Source of the DNA: Alkalimarinus alittae
Lineage (GTDB): Bacteria; Pseudomonadota; Gammaproteobacteria; Pseudomonadales; Oleiphilaceae
Reading direction: 5' to 3'
Length of the DNA: 64,000 nucleotides
Assembly: GCF_026016465.1 (NCBI RefSeq)
Contig: NZ_CP100390.1
Coordinates: 3,020,501 to 3,084,500 of the forward strand
The position numbers and the translations under genes are program-made. The notes beneath the pieces were generated by a model. It saw only the letters and a list, made by a program, of their open reading frames with translations. It had not been told where the DNA came from and made no database searches. Shown here piece after piece: positions 1-9,111 of the stretch (the first letter of the stretch is position 1; each line of letters opens with the position of its first letter).

Positions 1-1821
1 TTCTAATATGGCGCGCACCTTATCACAGTCAAATACGTGGCATGCTCGATCTAGCCGCCCTAGAATCTCTTCAACTTCTGCCCATTTAAGTGAAATTTCA
101 CGTGCTTTCATAATGCGTGGGTGATCAGTACCCTGCGGATCATCACCAATTAGCAACTCCTCATAAAGCTTTTCGCCTGGACGTAAGCCGGTATAAGCAA
201 TTTCAATATTACCTTCTGGATTTTTGTCATCCTTAACCTCAAGACCCATTAGGTGAACCATCTTACGAGCTAAGTCAGCAATTTTAACTTGCTCACCCAT
301 GTCTAAGACGAAGACGTCGCCCCCCTGCCCCATATTACCGGCTTGCAAAACAAGCTGTGCCGCCTCAGGGATAGTCATAAAGTAACGAATAATATCAGGG
401 TGCGTGACGGTGAGCGGGCCACCTTTTTTAATTTGTTCCCTAAACAACGGAACAACCGAACCAGAAGAGCCCAATACATTACCAAAACGCACCATGCAAA
501 ACCGAGTATCGGTCTGCCGCTCAGCCAACCCTTGCAGCACAAGCTCAGCCATACGCTTACTCGCGCCCATAACATTAGTGGGCCTTACCGCTTTATCTGT
601 TGAGATAAGCACAAACGTCTCAACGTTAGCCTTAATCGCCGCTTCTGCAGCATACCAAGTACCAAAGACATTATTTCTAACGCCTTCAACCACATTATGC
701 TCTACCAGCGGCACATGTTTATAGGCTGCAGCATGATAAACCGTTTGTACCCCAAATGACTTCATAATCACTTCAAGGCGGTGCTCTCTCTGAACCGAGC
801 CCATGACGGGTTTAATATCAACGTTCAGCCTGCACTCCTTCACTAAAGTCATAAGTTCTTTATGAGTTGCATAAAGGTTAAATTCAGATAATTCAAACAA
901 TACAAGTGATTTTGGCTGATGATTAAGAATTTGTCTGCATAGCTCCGAGCCTATAGAGCCACCCGCCCCTGTAACCATAACGACTTTATTTCTTATGTAA
1001 TTATCCAACAGTTTATTATTGGGATTAATAGGGTCTCGCCCTAATAAGTCTTCAATTTCTATATCTTTAATTTCTTCAATTTTTGCCCGACCACTAATCA
1101 CATCAGCCATGTTAGGAATAGTCTGGACCTGTATTGGTAAAGGCTCTAAATATCTTAATATCAACGAACGTTGAGAGTGAGGTGCGCTTCCTATTGCTAA
1201 TAAAAGCTTATTAACTCCATACTTTTCTATCAACCTAGGCAAATCGGCAGGACTGTATACACGTAACCCTTGAAAAATATTACCTTGACGAGCCTTATTG
1301 TCGTCAACATACGCGACAGGTTGAAACTCCTCCCCCTGAAACAAGGCATTGGCAAGTTGAATTCCTGAGATTCCTGCACCGTATATTACAACTTTTTCTT
1401 TAAGAATTCGTTTTGCGCGATGTACATAGGATCGGACAAGCATTCTAGAACCACCTACGAACAAAAGGGCTAGTCCCCAATAAATAAATGGGGCTGATCG
1501 TGGAACAGGCGCTTTTAGTAAGAAGCTAGATGCCGAAAAGATTAACGCCGAAACAGAAACACCAGAAACAACCGCAATAAGAGCATGGTTAGATAGATAC
1601 CGAATGACTGCTCGATATAGGCCTAAACGGATGAATACGGTAATAGTAATGATTAATGTTATAGCAAAAGAGAACAGTACTAAATAATTATCAGGTATGT
1701 ATAACTTCTCTAAACGAATACAAATAGACAACCAAAGTGCTAGAGGAACACACATCGCATCAACTAAAACTGAAAATATTCGTTTTTGATAGCGAGGAAG
1801 ATTTAAAAAATAATCGAACAA
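1..1821 (-). CDS. wbpM: UDP-GlcNAc 4,6-dehydratase, WbpM/PglF/CapD type (3' end cut by window edge)
   Basis: Translation gives 607 residues without a stop, and the C-terminus lies beyond base 1. Four hydrophobic segments fall at about residues 14-34, 44-63, 77-98 and 107-126, followed by a CoA-binding-like region and an SDR domain with the nucleotide motif GAGGSIGSE near residue 285. The active site reads STDKA...MGASK, with Met in place of the usual SDR Tyr, as in retaining 4,6-dehydratases of the WbpM/PglF group. Known role: UDP-GlcNAc to UDP-4-keto-6-deoxy-GlcNAc at the inner membrane. The start is a TTG at 1821, because an in-frame TAA lies just upstream and AGGTG sits about 10 bases before it; the first ATG would remove the first membrane helix. 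It is the last visible gene of the O-antigen operon, behind a sugar-1-phosphate transferase and a 4-reductase, which suggests it makes UDP-QuiNAc or UDP-D-FucNAc precursor. Confidence 0.93.
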   Translation of the reverse strand, partial: MFDYFLNLPRYQKRIFSVLVDAMCVPLALWLSICIRLEKLYIPDNYLVLFSFAITLIITITVFIRLGLYRAVIRYLSNHALIAVVSGVSVSALIFSASSFLLKAPVPRSAPFIYWGLALLFVGGSRMLVRSYVHRAKRILKEKVVIYGAGISGIQLANALFQGEEFQPVAYVDDNKARQGNIFQGLRVYSPADLPRLIEKYGVNKLLLAIGSAPHSQRSLILRYLEPLPIQVQTIPNMADVISGRAKIEEIKDIEIEDLLGRDPINPNNKLLDNYIRNKVVMVTGAGGSIGSELCRQILNHQPKSLVLFELSEFNLYATHKELMTLVKECRLNVDIKPVMGSVQREHRLEVIMKSFGVQTVYHAAAYKHVPLVEHNVVEGVRNNVFGTWYAAEAAIKANVETFVLISTDKAVRPTNVMGASKRMAELVLQGLAERQTDTRFCMVRFGNVLGSSGSVVPLFREQIKKGGPLTVTHPDIIRYFMTIPEAAQLVLQAGNMGQGGDVFVLDMGEQVKIADLARKMVHLMGLEVKDDKNPEGNIEIAYTGLRPGEKLYEELLIGDDPQGTDHPRIMKAREISLKWAEVEEILGRLDRACHVFDCDKVRAILE

Positions 1822-1955
1822 ATTGTGTACACCTAAAATGCAAAAGAGATTTTAAGTAAAAGGTCTACTTAACCGGTCTAGAAGTGATTGAGTATTCTAA
1901 TGCCTATCAGAGGGTAAAGCAAAAATTCAGGTCTTTAGCTTCTCTAAAAGCCATA

Positions 1956-2516
1956 TTAAGATACTCTATCACCAGAGCCTTTGCCAGTTGCAGTCATCAA
2001 AATATAGCGAAAATAAGCACCTAAAGAAAATGACTTAATCATCTTTACATCCCACTCAGCTAGAAGTTCAGGCGTAGACATATCAATTTCATTCACTTGA
2101 GCAAGTCCGGTAATCCCGGGCAAAACATCAAACACACCACGAAACTCTCGTGCCTCGATTAACTCTTCTTGATTATATAGACAAGGTCTTGGCCCAACTA
2201 AGCTCATTTCGCCTCTTAATACATTAATTAGCTGTGGCAGCTCATCAATCTTCGTTTTACGAAGAAAACCACCCATTTTTGTAACCGAAGCGGTACTCGT
2301 TAAATGGCTGGCAACCGACTGAGTTCCAACGCTCATAGTCCGAAATTTAATCAAAGTAAATGGTTTCTTATTTTTACCTACTCGCTGCTGCATGAATATA
2401 GGAGACCCTGTGTCAAAGTAGCCTAAAATGACAACAATCAATAGCATAGGTGCAGTCAGAAATAAACCGAAAAATGCAGCAGTAAAATCTAATAGTCTAA
2501 ATAATAACGAATTCAT
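1956..2516 (-). CDS. Small monotopic phosphoglycosyl transferase (PglC/WbpL-like initiating sugar-1-P transferase)
   Basis: The 186-residue protein has the bacterial sugar transferase fold: one hydrophobic re-entrant segment (about 10-34), the QQRVGKN and LIKFRTM motifs, and the catalytic Asp-Glu pair in KIDELPQ (D91, E92) followed by SLVGPRP. Enzymes of this family move a sugar-1-phosphate from a UDP-sugar to undecaprenyl phosphate and start each repeat unit. The short form without extra membrane helices is typical of PglC-like enzymes, which use 6-deoxy-HexNAc sugars. The neighbours fit this: a 4-reductase upstream and the WbpM-type dehydratase downstream. The exact sugar cannot be read from sequence. 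Confidence 0.93.
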   Translation of the reverse strand: MNSLLFRLLDFTAAFFGLFLTAPMLLIVVILGYFDTGSPIFMQQRVGKNKKPFTLIKFRTMSVGTQSVASHLTSTASVTKMGGFLRKTKIDELPQLINVLRGEMSLVGPRPCLYNQEELIEAREFRGVFDVLPGITGLAQVNEIDMSTPELLAEWDVKMIKSFSLGAYFRYILMTATGKGSGDRVS

Positions 2517-2549
2517 AATAATTACTTTATGTTAAGCAACTTGGTAATG

Positions 2550-3494
2550 TTAGTAAATGCAACTTTTCTTATGATTTAAAAAATAACGTGCTGTTTTGTT
2601 CAAACTTTCATTAACTGTATGTGGAGGCGACCACTTTAAAAGTGATTTGGTTTTTGAAATATCTACTTGTAGCGAACTCAATAAACGCTGTGCGATATCC
2701 TTTTTACCTAACAAGTATGCACAAGTATTTAACATAGGGGTAGGTACGGGAAAAAGCCTCTTAGGAGCACCCAATCCTCCCACAAGCTTTGATAACAACT
2801 GTGTCGTTGATAGGTCGTTATCATCTGAAACCAAAAATGTTTCATTAGCTGCTTGGGGGTGTTCAATACAAACCTTAATAAGGTCGACCAAGTTATCTAA
2901 TGATACTAAACTTCGCAGGTTGTTAATCGCACCAAGCGGAAGTGGAACGCCATTTTCTAGCCAACGCATCATGCTAGTAAAATTACCTTTTACGCCTGGA
3001 CCATACACTAAGGGTGGACGAATGATAACGACTTCCATCCCTGTTTTTTGAGATAATTCCCGCAAGCCTATTTCAGCTTCATACTTACTCAGCGCATATG
3101 GATCGTCGGGCACATTTTCATCATCTGGTTTAAAAGGGTTTCCAGCTAAAGTCTGTTCGCCATTTACTTTAATGGAACTAATAAAAATGAAGCGTTTAAC
3201 GCCAACTTTAGCGGCTTGTTCGGCTAAATTAAGAGTGCCCTCTGTATTTACGGCTCTAAATATAGATAAAGGGTCAGTTGCTGAGTCATCCATTACATGG
3301 ACTCTAGCGGCACAATGAATCACACACTCTACCCCATTAAGCGCCGCACTATAATCTTCACCCTCTACAAATGAAGCATGATAATGTTCGGCCCCCTTAA
3401 TAGGAGCTCTACCCAGTAATACCGTGTGTTTTGGAAGCTCTTCCCTAAGTTGTGAGCCCAGAAAGCCTGTATATCCAGTTAAAAGAAAACTCAT
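2550..3494 (-). CDS. NAD-dependent epimerase/reductase, probable UDP-4-keto-6-deoxy-HexNAc 4-reductase (WbpV-like)
   Basis: This is a 314-residue extended SDR protein with an N-terminal Rossmann motif (GYTGFLGSQL, residues 7-16), an SS-x-K segment (ISSIKVNG) and a YALSKYEAE active site with the YxxxK pair. Family members next to a WbpM-type dehydratase and a small PGT reduce UDP-4-keto-6-deoxy-GlcNAc to UDP-QuiNAc or UDP-D-FucNAc. Its start overlaps the preceding glycosyltransferase stop by 4 bases (ATGA), so translation is probably coupled. A UDP-hexose 4-epimerase role is the main alternative. Confidence 0.85.
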   Translation of the reverse strand: MSFLLTGYTGFLGSQLREELPKHTVLLGRAPIKGAEHYHASFVEGEDYSAALNGVECVIHCAARVHVMDDSATDPLSIFRAVNTEGTLNLAEQAAKVGVKRFIFISSIKVNGEQTLAGNPFKPDDENVPDDPYALSKYEAEIGLRELSQKTGMEVVIIRPPLVYGPGVKGNFTSMMRWLENGVPLPLGAINNLRSLVSLDNLVDLIKVCIEHPQAANETFLVSDDNDLSTTQLLSKLVGGLGAPKRLFPVPTPMLNTCAYLLGKKDIAQRLLSSLQVDISKTKSLLKWSPPHTVNESLNKTARYFLNHKKSCIY

Positions 3495-4711
3495 TCTATT
3501 TTACCCATCCCTTTTACTGACTTTATAATTTGTGCTGCTGCAGACTCAACAGAGAAATACTCAGCTAACACTCGAAAGGCATTTTTCCCTTGTCTACTTC
3601 GTAACTCTTCAGCATTAAGTAGTTCTAACGCAGCCCCAAGGAGCGCTTCATCTTCACCATTAATAAATGCAAAGCCAGCCTGCTGATTATTTATAAACTC
3701 AACCAAGTCGTTGCCTGGGTTTAAACTTCCTAGAATGGGTAAAGACTCCAACATATAACCAAGAAGCTTTCCCGGGAAGTTATGGGCTTTATGGCTTTTA
3801 GCTAACGAGAAAAGCCCTATATCAACCTGCTTCAAAAGCTGCTTATACGAACCTTGGTCGACTGAAGGCAAAATAGTGACATTTTGAAGTTTCCAGTCAG
3901 CTTTTAAACGGTGAACTAGGTCTATTTCATCTCCCTGCCCTACCAGTAAGAAATGGGCATTAGGGAATTTAAGTAGACTTCTAGCTAACCGCATAATATT
4001 AGCCATGTCTTGAGCATGACCAATATTACCACCATAAAAAAAAACCACCTTGCCATGAAGATCACAAGAAGAGCGAACATCTAACGCATTTGAATCAACT
4101 GAAATCGGCTCAACCTGAGACCAGTTTCGCAATACCTCTAACGGTCTAAACTGAGGATGCATTGAATTAAAGTATTTTTCGTTTGCCTCAGACATCAACC
4201 CGATAACATCCGAACTTCGGTAGTTATACTCCTCAAAAAACCTGAAGTAACGGGCTATTAGTGACCCCTCCGAAATCATACCTTCATCAATAACCCATTG
4301 CGGAAACATATCTCGTAAAATTAAATAAGAGAGGCTTTTGGGATTAACCTTCTTTATTCTATTTACCAATGGCCCAAAAAAAATAGTAGGCGCATAATTC
4401 ACAACCAAATCAAAAGGGTTTAATTTAACGCTGTCTCGCACAGCTAACCAAGCATTTAAAGATAATAAGCTTTCGTTAATGGCTCGTTTTACCTTACCGA
4501 CTCCTCGTGTTTTTCCTGTTCTAAATCGCCAGATTTCGATCTCATCGATCTTATCAATAACCAACCTCTTCGATTGAGAGGCTGATCCAGGCGTAATAAT
4601 GATAGGTTCATGGCCAAGTCGTTTAAACTCTAAGGCTAACTCATGAAACATCTTAGCATGCACTAAAGTGCTATCTGGTAGATAGTCGTCAGGCAATAAT
4701 GCAATTCTCAT
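3491..4711 (-). CDS. wbuB: Glycosyltransferase family 4, WbuB-like (probable L-FucNAc transferase)
   Basis: It is a GT-B glycosyltransferase of about 406 residues. The N-terminal acceptor domain starts MRIALLPDDYLPDS, and the C-terminal donor-binding half contains FFYGGNIGHAQDM, LLVGQGDE and HNFPGKLLGYMLES. Directly upstream are fnlA, fnlB and fnlC, which make UDP-L-FucNAc, and WbuB proteins are the L-fucosaminyl transferases known to travel with that trio; the substrate is inferred from this context. I take the ATG at 4711, which overlaps the fnlC stop as TAATG; a GTG 15 bases earlier is possible. It has no signal peptide or membrane helix and acts on lipid-linked sugar at the inner face of the membrane. 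Confidence 0.88.
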   Translation of the reverse strand: MRIALLPDDYLPDSTLVHAKMFHELALEFKRLGHEPIIITPGSASQSKRLVIDKIDEIEIWRFRTGKTRGVGKVKRAINESLLSLNAWLAVRDSVKLNPFDLVVNYAPTIFFGPLVNRIKKVNPKSLSYLILRDMFPQWVIDEGMISEGSLIARYFRFFEEYNYRSSDVIGLMSEANEKYFNSMHPQFRPLEVLRNWSQVEPISVDSNALDVRSSCDLHGKVVFFYGGNIGHAQDMANIMRLARSLLKFPNAHFLLVGQGDEIDLVHRLKADWKLQNVTILPSVDQGSYKQLLKQVDIGLFSLAKSHKAHNFPGKLLGYMLESLPILGSLNPGNDLVEFINNQQAGFAFINGEDEALLGAALELLNAEELRSRQGKNAFRVLAEYFSVESAAAQIIKSVKGMGKIE

Positions 4712-5841
4712 TAATGCTTTTTCCACACAACTCGATTTACATAATCTGTGTAGCTGATAATTGTACGTACCACTTTTTCAGATACATTCGGTGCAATATA
4801 GTTTTGTACTACGTTAATCAAGCGTTGATCACCCGTTGACTGGCATTCTAGAATACTTACCGCTTGTAATATTCGCTCAACACTCATACCAGTAAACATG
4901 ACAGCCCCTTCTTCAAAACCCTCAGGTCTTTCTTGGGCGTCTCTAATATTTATGGCTGCAAAATTTAAAATTGAAGACTCTTCTGTGATGGTTCCGCTAT
5001 CGCTTAAAACCAACTTAGAGTCCATCTGTAACCGTACATAATCGCTAAACCCTAGTGGTTTCATTAAGCGCACCAAAGGGTGGAATTTTAGATTAAGGGA
5101 GTCGATCTTCTTACGTGTACGAGGGTGGGTAGACACGATAACCGGCAACCCATACTTATCAGCTAACGTACTTAACACATCAACATAGCTGTGTATATTT
5201 TTTTCAGAGTCAACATTCTCTTCACGATGCACACTAACAACAAAGTACTGACCTTTTTTAAGCTCAAGTGTATTCAGTACAGTAGATGAATCTATTTTTT
5301 CTTTATAAAAAGACAATACCTCATCCATCGGGCTACCGGTTTTTACAATAAGATCAGGCTTAACACCTTCGCTTAACAAGTATTCCCGAGCAATATCACT
5401 GTAAGGCATATTTACGTCAGATATATGATCGACAATTTTGCGGTTTATCTCCTCAGGTACACGTAAATCAAAGCATCGATTCCCAGCTTCCATGTGGAAA
5501 ATAGGGATCTTTCTTCTCTTTGCAGATATCGCAGAAAGCGCACTATTGGTATCACCTAATATAAGTAATGCCTCAGGGGATATATCAGCAAACATCTTAT
5601 CTGACTTGCTAATGACTTGCGCCATGGTGTCTGCGGGCGTTTCACCCGCACACTCAAGAAAAATATCTGGAGCACGAATCCCCATATCTTCAAAAAAGAT
5701 CTGATTTAGTTCATAGTCATAATTTTGCCCTGTATGCACTAAAATATGCTCACAGTACTGATCTAGTTTGGCTATAGTTCTAGAAAGACGAATAATCTCG
5801 GGCCTAGTACCTACCACAGTAACGACTTTTAGTTTTTTCAC
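4711..5841 (-). CDS. fnlC: UDP-N-acetyl-hexosamine 2-epimerase FnlC/WbjD (UDP-L-FucNAc synthesis)
   Basis: The 376-residue protein has the WecB/NeuC epimerase fold: VVGTRPEIIRLSR at the N-terminus, HTGQNYD, ILGDTNS, HMEAGNRCFD, VPEEINR, and SDSGTITEES near the C-terminus. These are the UDP and catalytic segments of non-hydrolysing 2-epimerases. The Asn-Arg-Cys-Phe variant after HMEAG is what I would expect of the FnlC/WbjD branch rather than WecB. Role: the last step, UDP-L-PneNAc to UDP-L-FucNAc. It overlaps fnlB by 4 bases (ATGA) and the next gene by 1 base, so the fnl genes and the transferase form one transcription unit. Confidence 0.93.
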   Translation of the reverse strand: MKKLKVVTVVGTRPEIIRLSRTIAKLDQYCEHILVHTGQNYDYELNQIFFEDMGIRAPDIFLECAGETPADTMAQVISKSDKMFADISPEALLILGDTNSALSAISAKRRKIPIFHMEAGNRCFDLRVPEEINRKIVDHISDVNMPYSDIAREYLLSEGVKPDLIVKTGSPMDEVLSFYKEKIDSSTVLNTLELKKGQYFVVSVHREENVDSEKNIHSYVDVLSTLADKYGLPVIVSTHPRTRKKIDSLNLKFHPLVRLMKPLGFSDYVRLQMDSKLVLSDSGTITEESSILNFAAINIRDAQERPEGFEEGAVMFTGMSVERILQAVSILECQSTGDQRLINVVQNYIAPNVSEKVVRTIISYTDYVNRVVWKKH

Positions 5842-6710
5842 TGCTGATACCTTTTGTTGAAATCTTTATGCATAAAGTTAATTAATTCAGGCCATGATGG
5901 TAAGGGTAGCGTTAATTGCTCTTTAAGTCGCTGAGAGTTTAATGAGCGGTCAATCACCAACTCTAAAGATTCATTAATAACGATTCGTTTACCGTAGATT
6001 TCGGCAACTTGCGTTAATAAGGTATATTTATCGATAGGTGTCACAGACAAATGATACAACCCTGTAAGATCCGGCGCTTTGAGGACAGACTCAGCCAACA
6101 ACTTTGCGATATAGCAGGTTGGCAACCCAGAAAATATCGCCTTTGAGAACCCTTTTACTTCTCCTGCCTGAGATAAAAACCAGTCAATCAAGCTTACCGA
6201 GGAATTTAGCTCATGCCCGATAATAGATGTTCTCAGGGTTAAATGGGGCGGATAAACTACCTCTCCTAGGCACTTAGATCGCCCATATAAATCGATAGCA
6301 TCAGGTAAACTTTCTTCACTGTAGCCACCTGTTTTACCGGAAAACACACAATCTGTTGAAAAATGAATTAATTTTGCCCCATTTTGGCTGCATGCTCTAG
6401 CGATCTGATGCGGTAGAAGTGCATTAATTTCAATCGCATTAACATGCTGCTTAGATACATCATGCTGCTTTATTAGCCCAATACAATTGATAACCACCGC
6501 TGGATTGATTGACTGAATAGCATGTTCTAACTGAGTAACGTCAGTGACATCAACACCAAACACTAATGAGGAAAGTGAGTTATCAAAAAAAGCTTCTTTG
6601 CCTTTGATATTTCTAACCGTACCAAACACTTCAAATTCAGGATAATCACGTAAATTTGAAAACAGGCTATAGCCTAGCATGCCAGTGGCGCCTAAAATTA
6701 AAATGCGCAT
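5838..6710 (-). CDS. fnlB: RmlD-like reductase FnlB/WbjC (UDP-L-FucNAc synthesis)
   Basis: The 290-residue SDR protein of the RmlD family begins MRILILGATGMLGYSLF and carries STDCVFSGKTGGYSEE and the YGRSKCLGE active site (YxxxK). In the fnl pathway this enzyme carries out 3-epimerisation and C4 reduction of the FnlA product to UDP-L-PneNAc. It sits exactly between fnlA (stop 1 base before its start) and fnlC (4-base overlap). True RmlD of this genome is at 40067-40951, so a second rhamnose reductase function here is unlikely. Confidence 0.92.
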   Translation of the reverse strand: MRILILGATGMLGYSLFSNLRDYPEFEVFGTVRNIKGKEAFFDNSLSSLVFGVDVTDVTQLEHAIQSINPAVVINCIGLIKQHDVSKQHVNAIEINALLPHQIARACSQNGAKLIHFSTDCVFSGKTGGYSEESLPDAIDLYGRSKCLGEVVYPPHLTLRTSIIGHELNSSVSLIDWFLSQAGEVKGFSKAIFSGLPTCYIAKLLAESVLKAPDLTGLYHLSVTPIDKYTLLTQVAEIYGKRIVINESLELVIDRSLNSQRLKEQLTLPLPSWPELINFMHKDFNKRYQQ

Positions 6711-7748
6711 TTAAACACCCTCTGGTACAAAAACATTTCCACTTTCTATTTCTCGAATAAAATCGAGTTTCCTCAACAGCGTCTTCATCCCTTCAATATC
6801 TAACCGCTCAGTGTTGTGAGAGTTATAATCTTCGACTACAGATAAGTCAGACTCTCCATCCTCGAAAAACTTCGAATAATTTAGATCTCGTTTATCTGCA
6901 GGAATACGATAATACTCACCCTGCTCCTGAGCTACAAACATTTCCTCTCTACTACATAGGGCTTCGAATAACTTTTCGCCATGCCGAGTACCAATAACAT
7001 TAACCGAGTGACCCTTTTCATCTAATATTTCAAGTAATGATTTTACCAGTACATCGATTGTCGCTGCGGGCGCCTTTTGTACAAAAATGTCACCATTTTC
7101 TCCATGCTCAAACGCATGTAGCACTAGATCCACCGCATCATCTAATGTCATCATAAATCGAGTCATCAATGGGTCAGTAATCGTAATGGGGTCTCCATTT
7201 ACAACCTGTCTGATAAACAACGGAATAACCGACCCTCGTGATGCCATTACATTACCGTAACGAGTACAGCAAATAGTAGTATTTGTACTTTGCAAATTAC
7301 GGCTTTTTGCGACAATAACTTTTTCCATCATTGCTTTCGAAATACCCATTGCATTGATTGGGTAAACCGCCTTATCGGTACTTAAGCAAACAACACGTTT
7401 AACACCATGAGATATTGACGCTTCAAGAACGTTTTCTGTACCGATTACATTTGTTTTCACCGCTTCCAAGGGATAAAACTCACATGAAGGAACCTGCTTC
7501 AACGCTGCAGCATGGTAAACATAGTCAACCCCACGCATTGCATTTGAGACACTTTGAAAGTCCCGAACATCACCGATATAAAATTTGAGCTTTGGATGAT
7601 TATACTGTTTACGCATATCATCTTGTTTCTTTTCATCACGGCTGAAGATACGAATTTCAGCAATATCTGTATTTAAAAATCGCCTCAAAACGGCATTACC
7701 GAATGACCCTGTACCACCGGTGATTAACAATACTTTATTATCAAACAT
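6711..7748 (-). CDS. fnlA: UDP-GlcNAc 4,6-dehydratase/5-epimerase FnlA/WbjB (CapE type)
   Basis: The protein has about 345 residues. It has the nucleotide motif LLITGGTGSFGNAV at the N-terminus, YHAAALKQVPSCE, and a Met-type active site STDKAVYPINAMGISKAM (Met then Lys), the hallmark of inverting or retaining 4,6-dehydratases of the polysaccharide SDR family. The known reaction is UDP-GlcNAc to the 4-keto-6-deoxy L-arabino sugar, the first step to UDP-L-FucNAc. I chose the ATG at 7748 because family proteins start MF-x-x-K-x-LLITGG; a GTG three codons earlier is possible. An intergenic gap of about 125 bases separates it from the preceding glycosyltransferase, room for an internal promoter, though I see no clear one. 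Confidence 0.94.
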   Translation of the reverse strand: MFDNKVLLITGGTGSFGNAVLRRFLNTDIAEIRIFSRDEKKQDDMRKQYNHPKLKFYIGDVRDFQSVSNAMRGVDYVYHAAALKQVPSCEFYPLEAVKTNVIGTENVLEASISHGVKRVVCLSTDKAVYPINAMGISKAMMEKVIVAKSRNLQSTNTTICCTRYGNVMASRGSVIPLFIRQVVNGDPITITDPLMTRFMMTLDDAVDLVLHAFEHGENGDIFVQKAPAATIDVLVKSLLEILDEKGHSVNVIGTRHGEKLFEALCSREEMFVAQEQGEYYRIPADKRDLNYSKFFEDGESDLSVVEDYNSHNTERLDIEGMKTLLRKLDFIREIESGNVFVPEGV

Positions 7749-7874
7749 AACACTCACTACCCAAACAAAAACAATGTTTTGTGCATATTAATAAAAAATC
7801 ACAAAGCTATAAAATCACATAAATCATTTTACAGCAATTAGCTACCCTGCCTATTAAGTTCGCCCTACTTATTT

Positions 7875-9095
7875 TTAAGACTTATTATCAAACCTATTTT
7901 TTAAAGCACTTGGGCCAAAGCGTATAATTGATATGAAAAATGAAAACATCGCTTTCCAGCGATTAAATGAAAAATTAAAATCAGGGCTTTCATTCGATAA
8001 CTCTATAAAATCTAAAGATGTATTTTTTAAATCGAACTCAGCCGATTTCTTACGGTGAGCGTTAGATAGGTTGTCGTAGGCACAATCTGTAAGCCCATTA
8101 AGCCACTCAAGGGCCGTAGAAAATGAAATACGGTTTGTAGTAGCAGATGCTTCGTTGTATGAGTAGCCAACCACTTCTGAGAAAAAGCCACATGTATCTG
8201 GCGTTTCTATTGACTCTATTCCCACAATAGAGGGAATTCCTGCTGCTGATGCTTCAATAATGGTCGTCCCTGAACCAATAAAGCAAAATGCGCCATTCAG
8301 TACCTGAGGAAGATCGTCATAATCCACCTGCCCCATAAAGTGTACATATTTGGATACACCACTATCATTTGCAAGTTTCTTCAAAGCCTCCTTCTCAGGC
8401 CCCTCGCCATAAATATAATATTCAAAATCACCAAACTCCCGCACAGCCGCCAACTGTCGTATCATGTGCTGATTGTAAACTTTAAAATCAACCAAACGAC
8501 CAACAGATACAATTCGCTTTGACTCTTTCAGGGGTGAGCTGCCGGAGTATTTAGATAAACTAACACCTAAAGGAAGTAATTTTAGTTTCTCGGTGGTCAC
8601 GCCCGCTAACTGGCTTGCACACTCAGCAGTGCTTTCGTTTGGAAATAAGGTCAAGTGGATATTTCGATCATACAGTTCGATAAGTTTGCGCCGAAAGTAA
8701 ACATTTCTATCTCGCCACCAACTGAGTTCCAATGAATGATAAATTCCAATACTGAGAGCCTTAAAATGAATGCAGTCTCTATTTAAAAAAACAAAACCTA
8801 ACATTAATAGATCTACAACATGTACAACATCATACTCAGTATCAGCCACTCTCGACTTTACTGGGAGAAAAGCATTAACCCAGCTAGATGCCCCAAGAAA
8901 TGAAGCCTTTTCAAATATCGAGACATCCGCCTTTTCTGAGAGCTCCGACATAAGCCTCTCGTTATAGTTATTAGATAGGAGGTAGACATCGACTCGGCAA
9001 CCTTTTTTCACTAATGCGTCAGCCAATCGGACTATATAGGTTTCAACCCCCCCCATAGCAAGACCACCCAGTACGAAAAGAACTCTTTTATCCAT
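7875..9095 (-). CDS. Glycosyltransferase family 4
   Basis: A GT-B enzyme of about 406 residues. The start LFVLGGLAMGGVETYIVRL is the classic N-terminal glycine-rich loop of GT4 proteins, and the C-terminal half carries IVSVGRLVDFK, YIYGEGPEKEALK and the donor-site Glu region IEASAAGIPSIVG. It should add one sugar of the repeat unit on undecaprenyl pyrophosphate; the sugar cannot be predicted. It lies directly behind the polymerase gene (gap of 16 bases). A TTG one codon upstream of the chosen ATG could also start translation. Confidence 0.9.
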   Translation of the reverse strand: MDKRVLFVLGGLAMGGVETYIVRLADALVKKGCRVDVYLLSNNYNERLMSELSEKADVSIFEKASFLGASSWVNAFLPVKSRVADTEYDVVHVVDLLMLGFVFLNRDCIHFKALSIGIYHSLELSWWRDRNVYFRRKLIELYDRNIHLTLFPNESTAECASQLAGVTTEKLKLLPLGVSLSKYSGSSPLKESKRIVSVGRLVDFKVYNQHMIRQLAAVREFGDFEYYIYGEGPEKEALKKLANDSGVSKYVHFMGQVDYDDLPQVLNGAFCFIGSGTTIIEASAAGIPSIVGIESIETPDTCGFFSEVVGYSYNEASATTNRISFSTALEWLNGLTDCAYDNLSNAHRKKSAEFDLKNTSLDFIELSNESPDFNFSFNRWKAMFSFFISIIRFGPSALKNRFDNKS

Positions 9096-9111
9096 CAATT
9101 TTCTCTAGATT

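Noticed and set aside
343-724. Two plus-strand reading frames over the wbpM coding region
   Set aside because: They are shadows of the minus-strand dehydratase, which has clear family motifs throughout this stretch.
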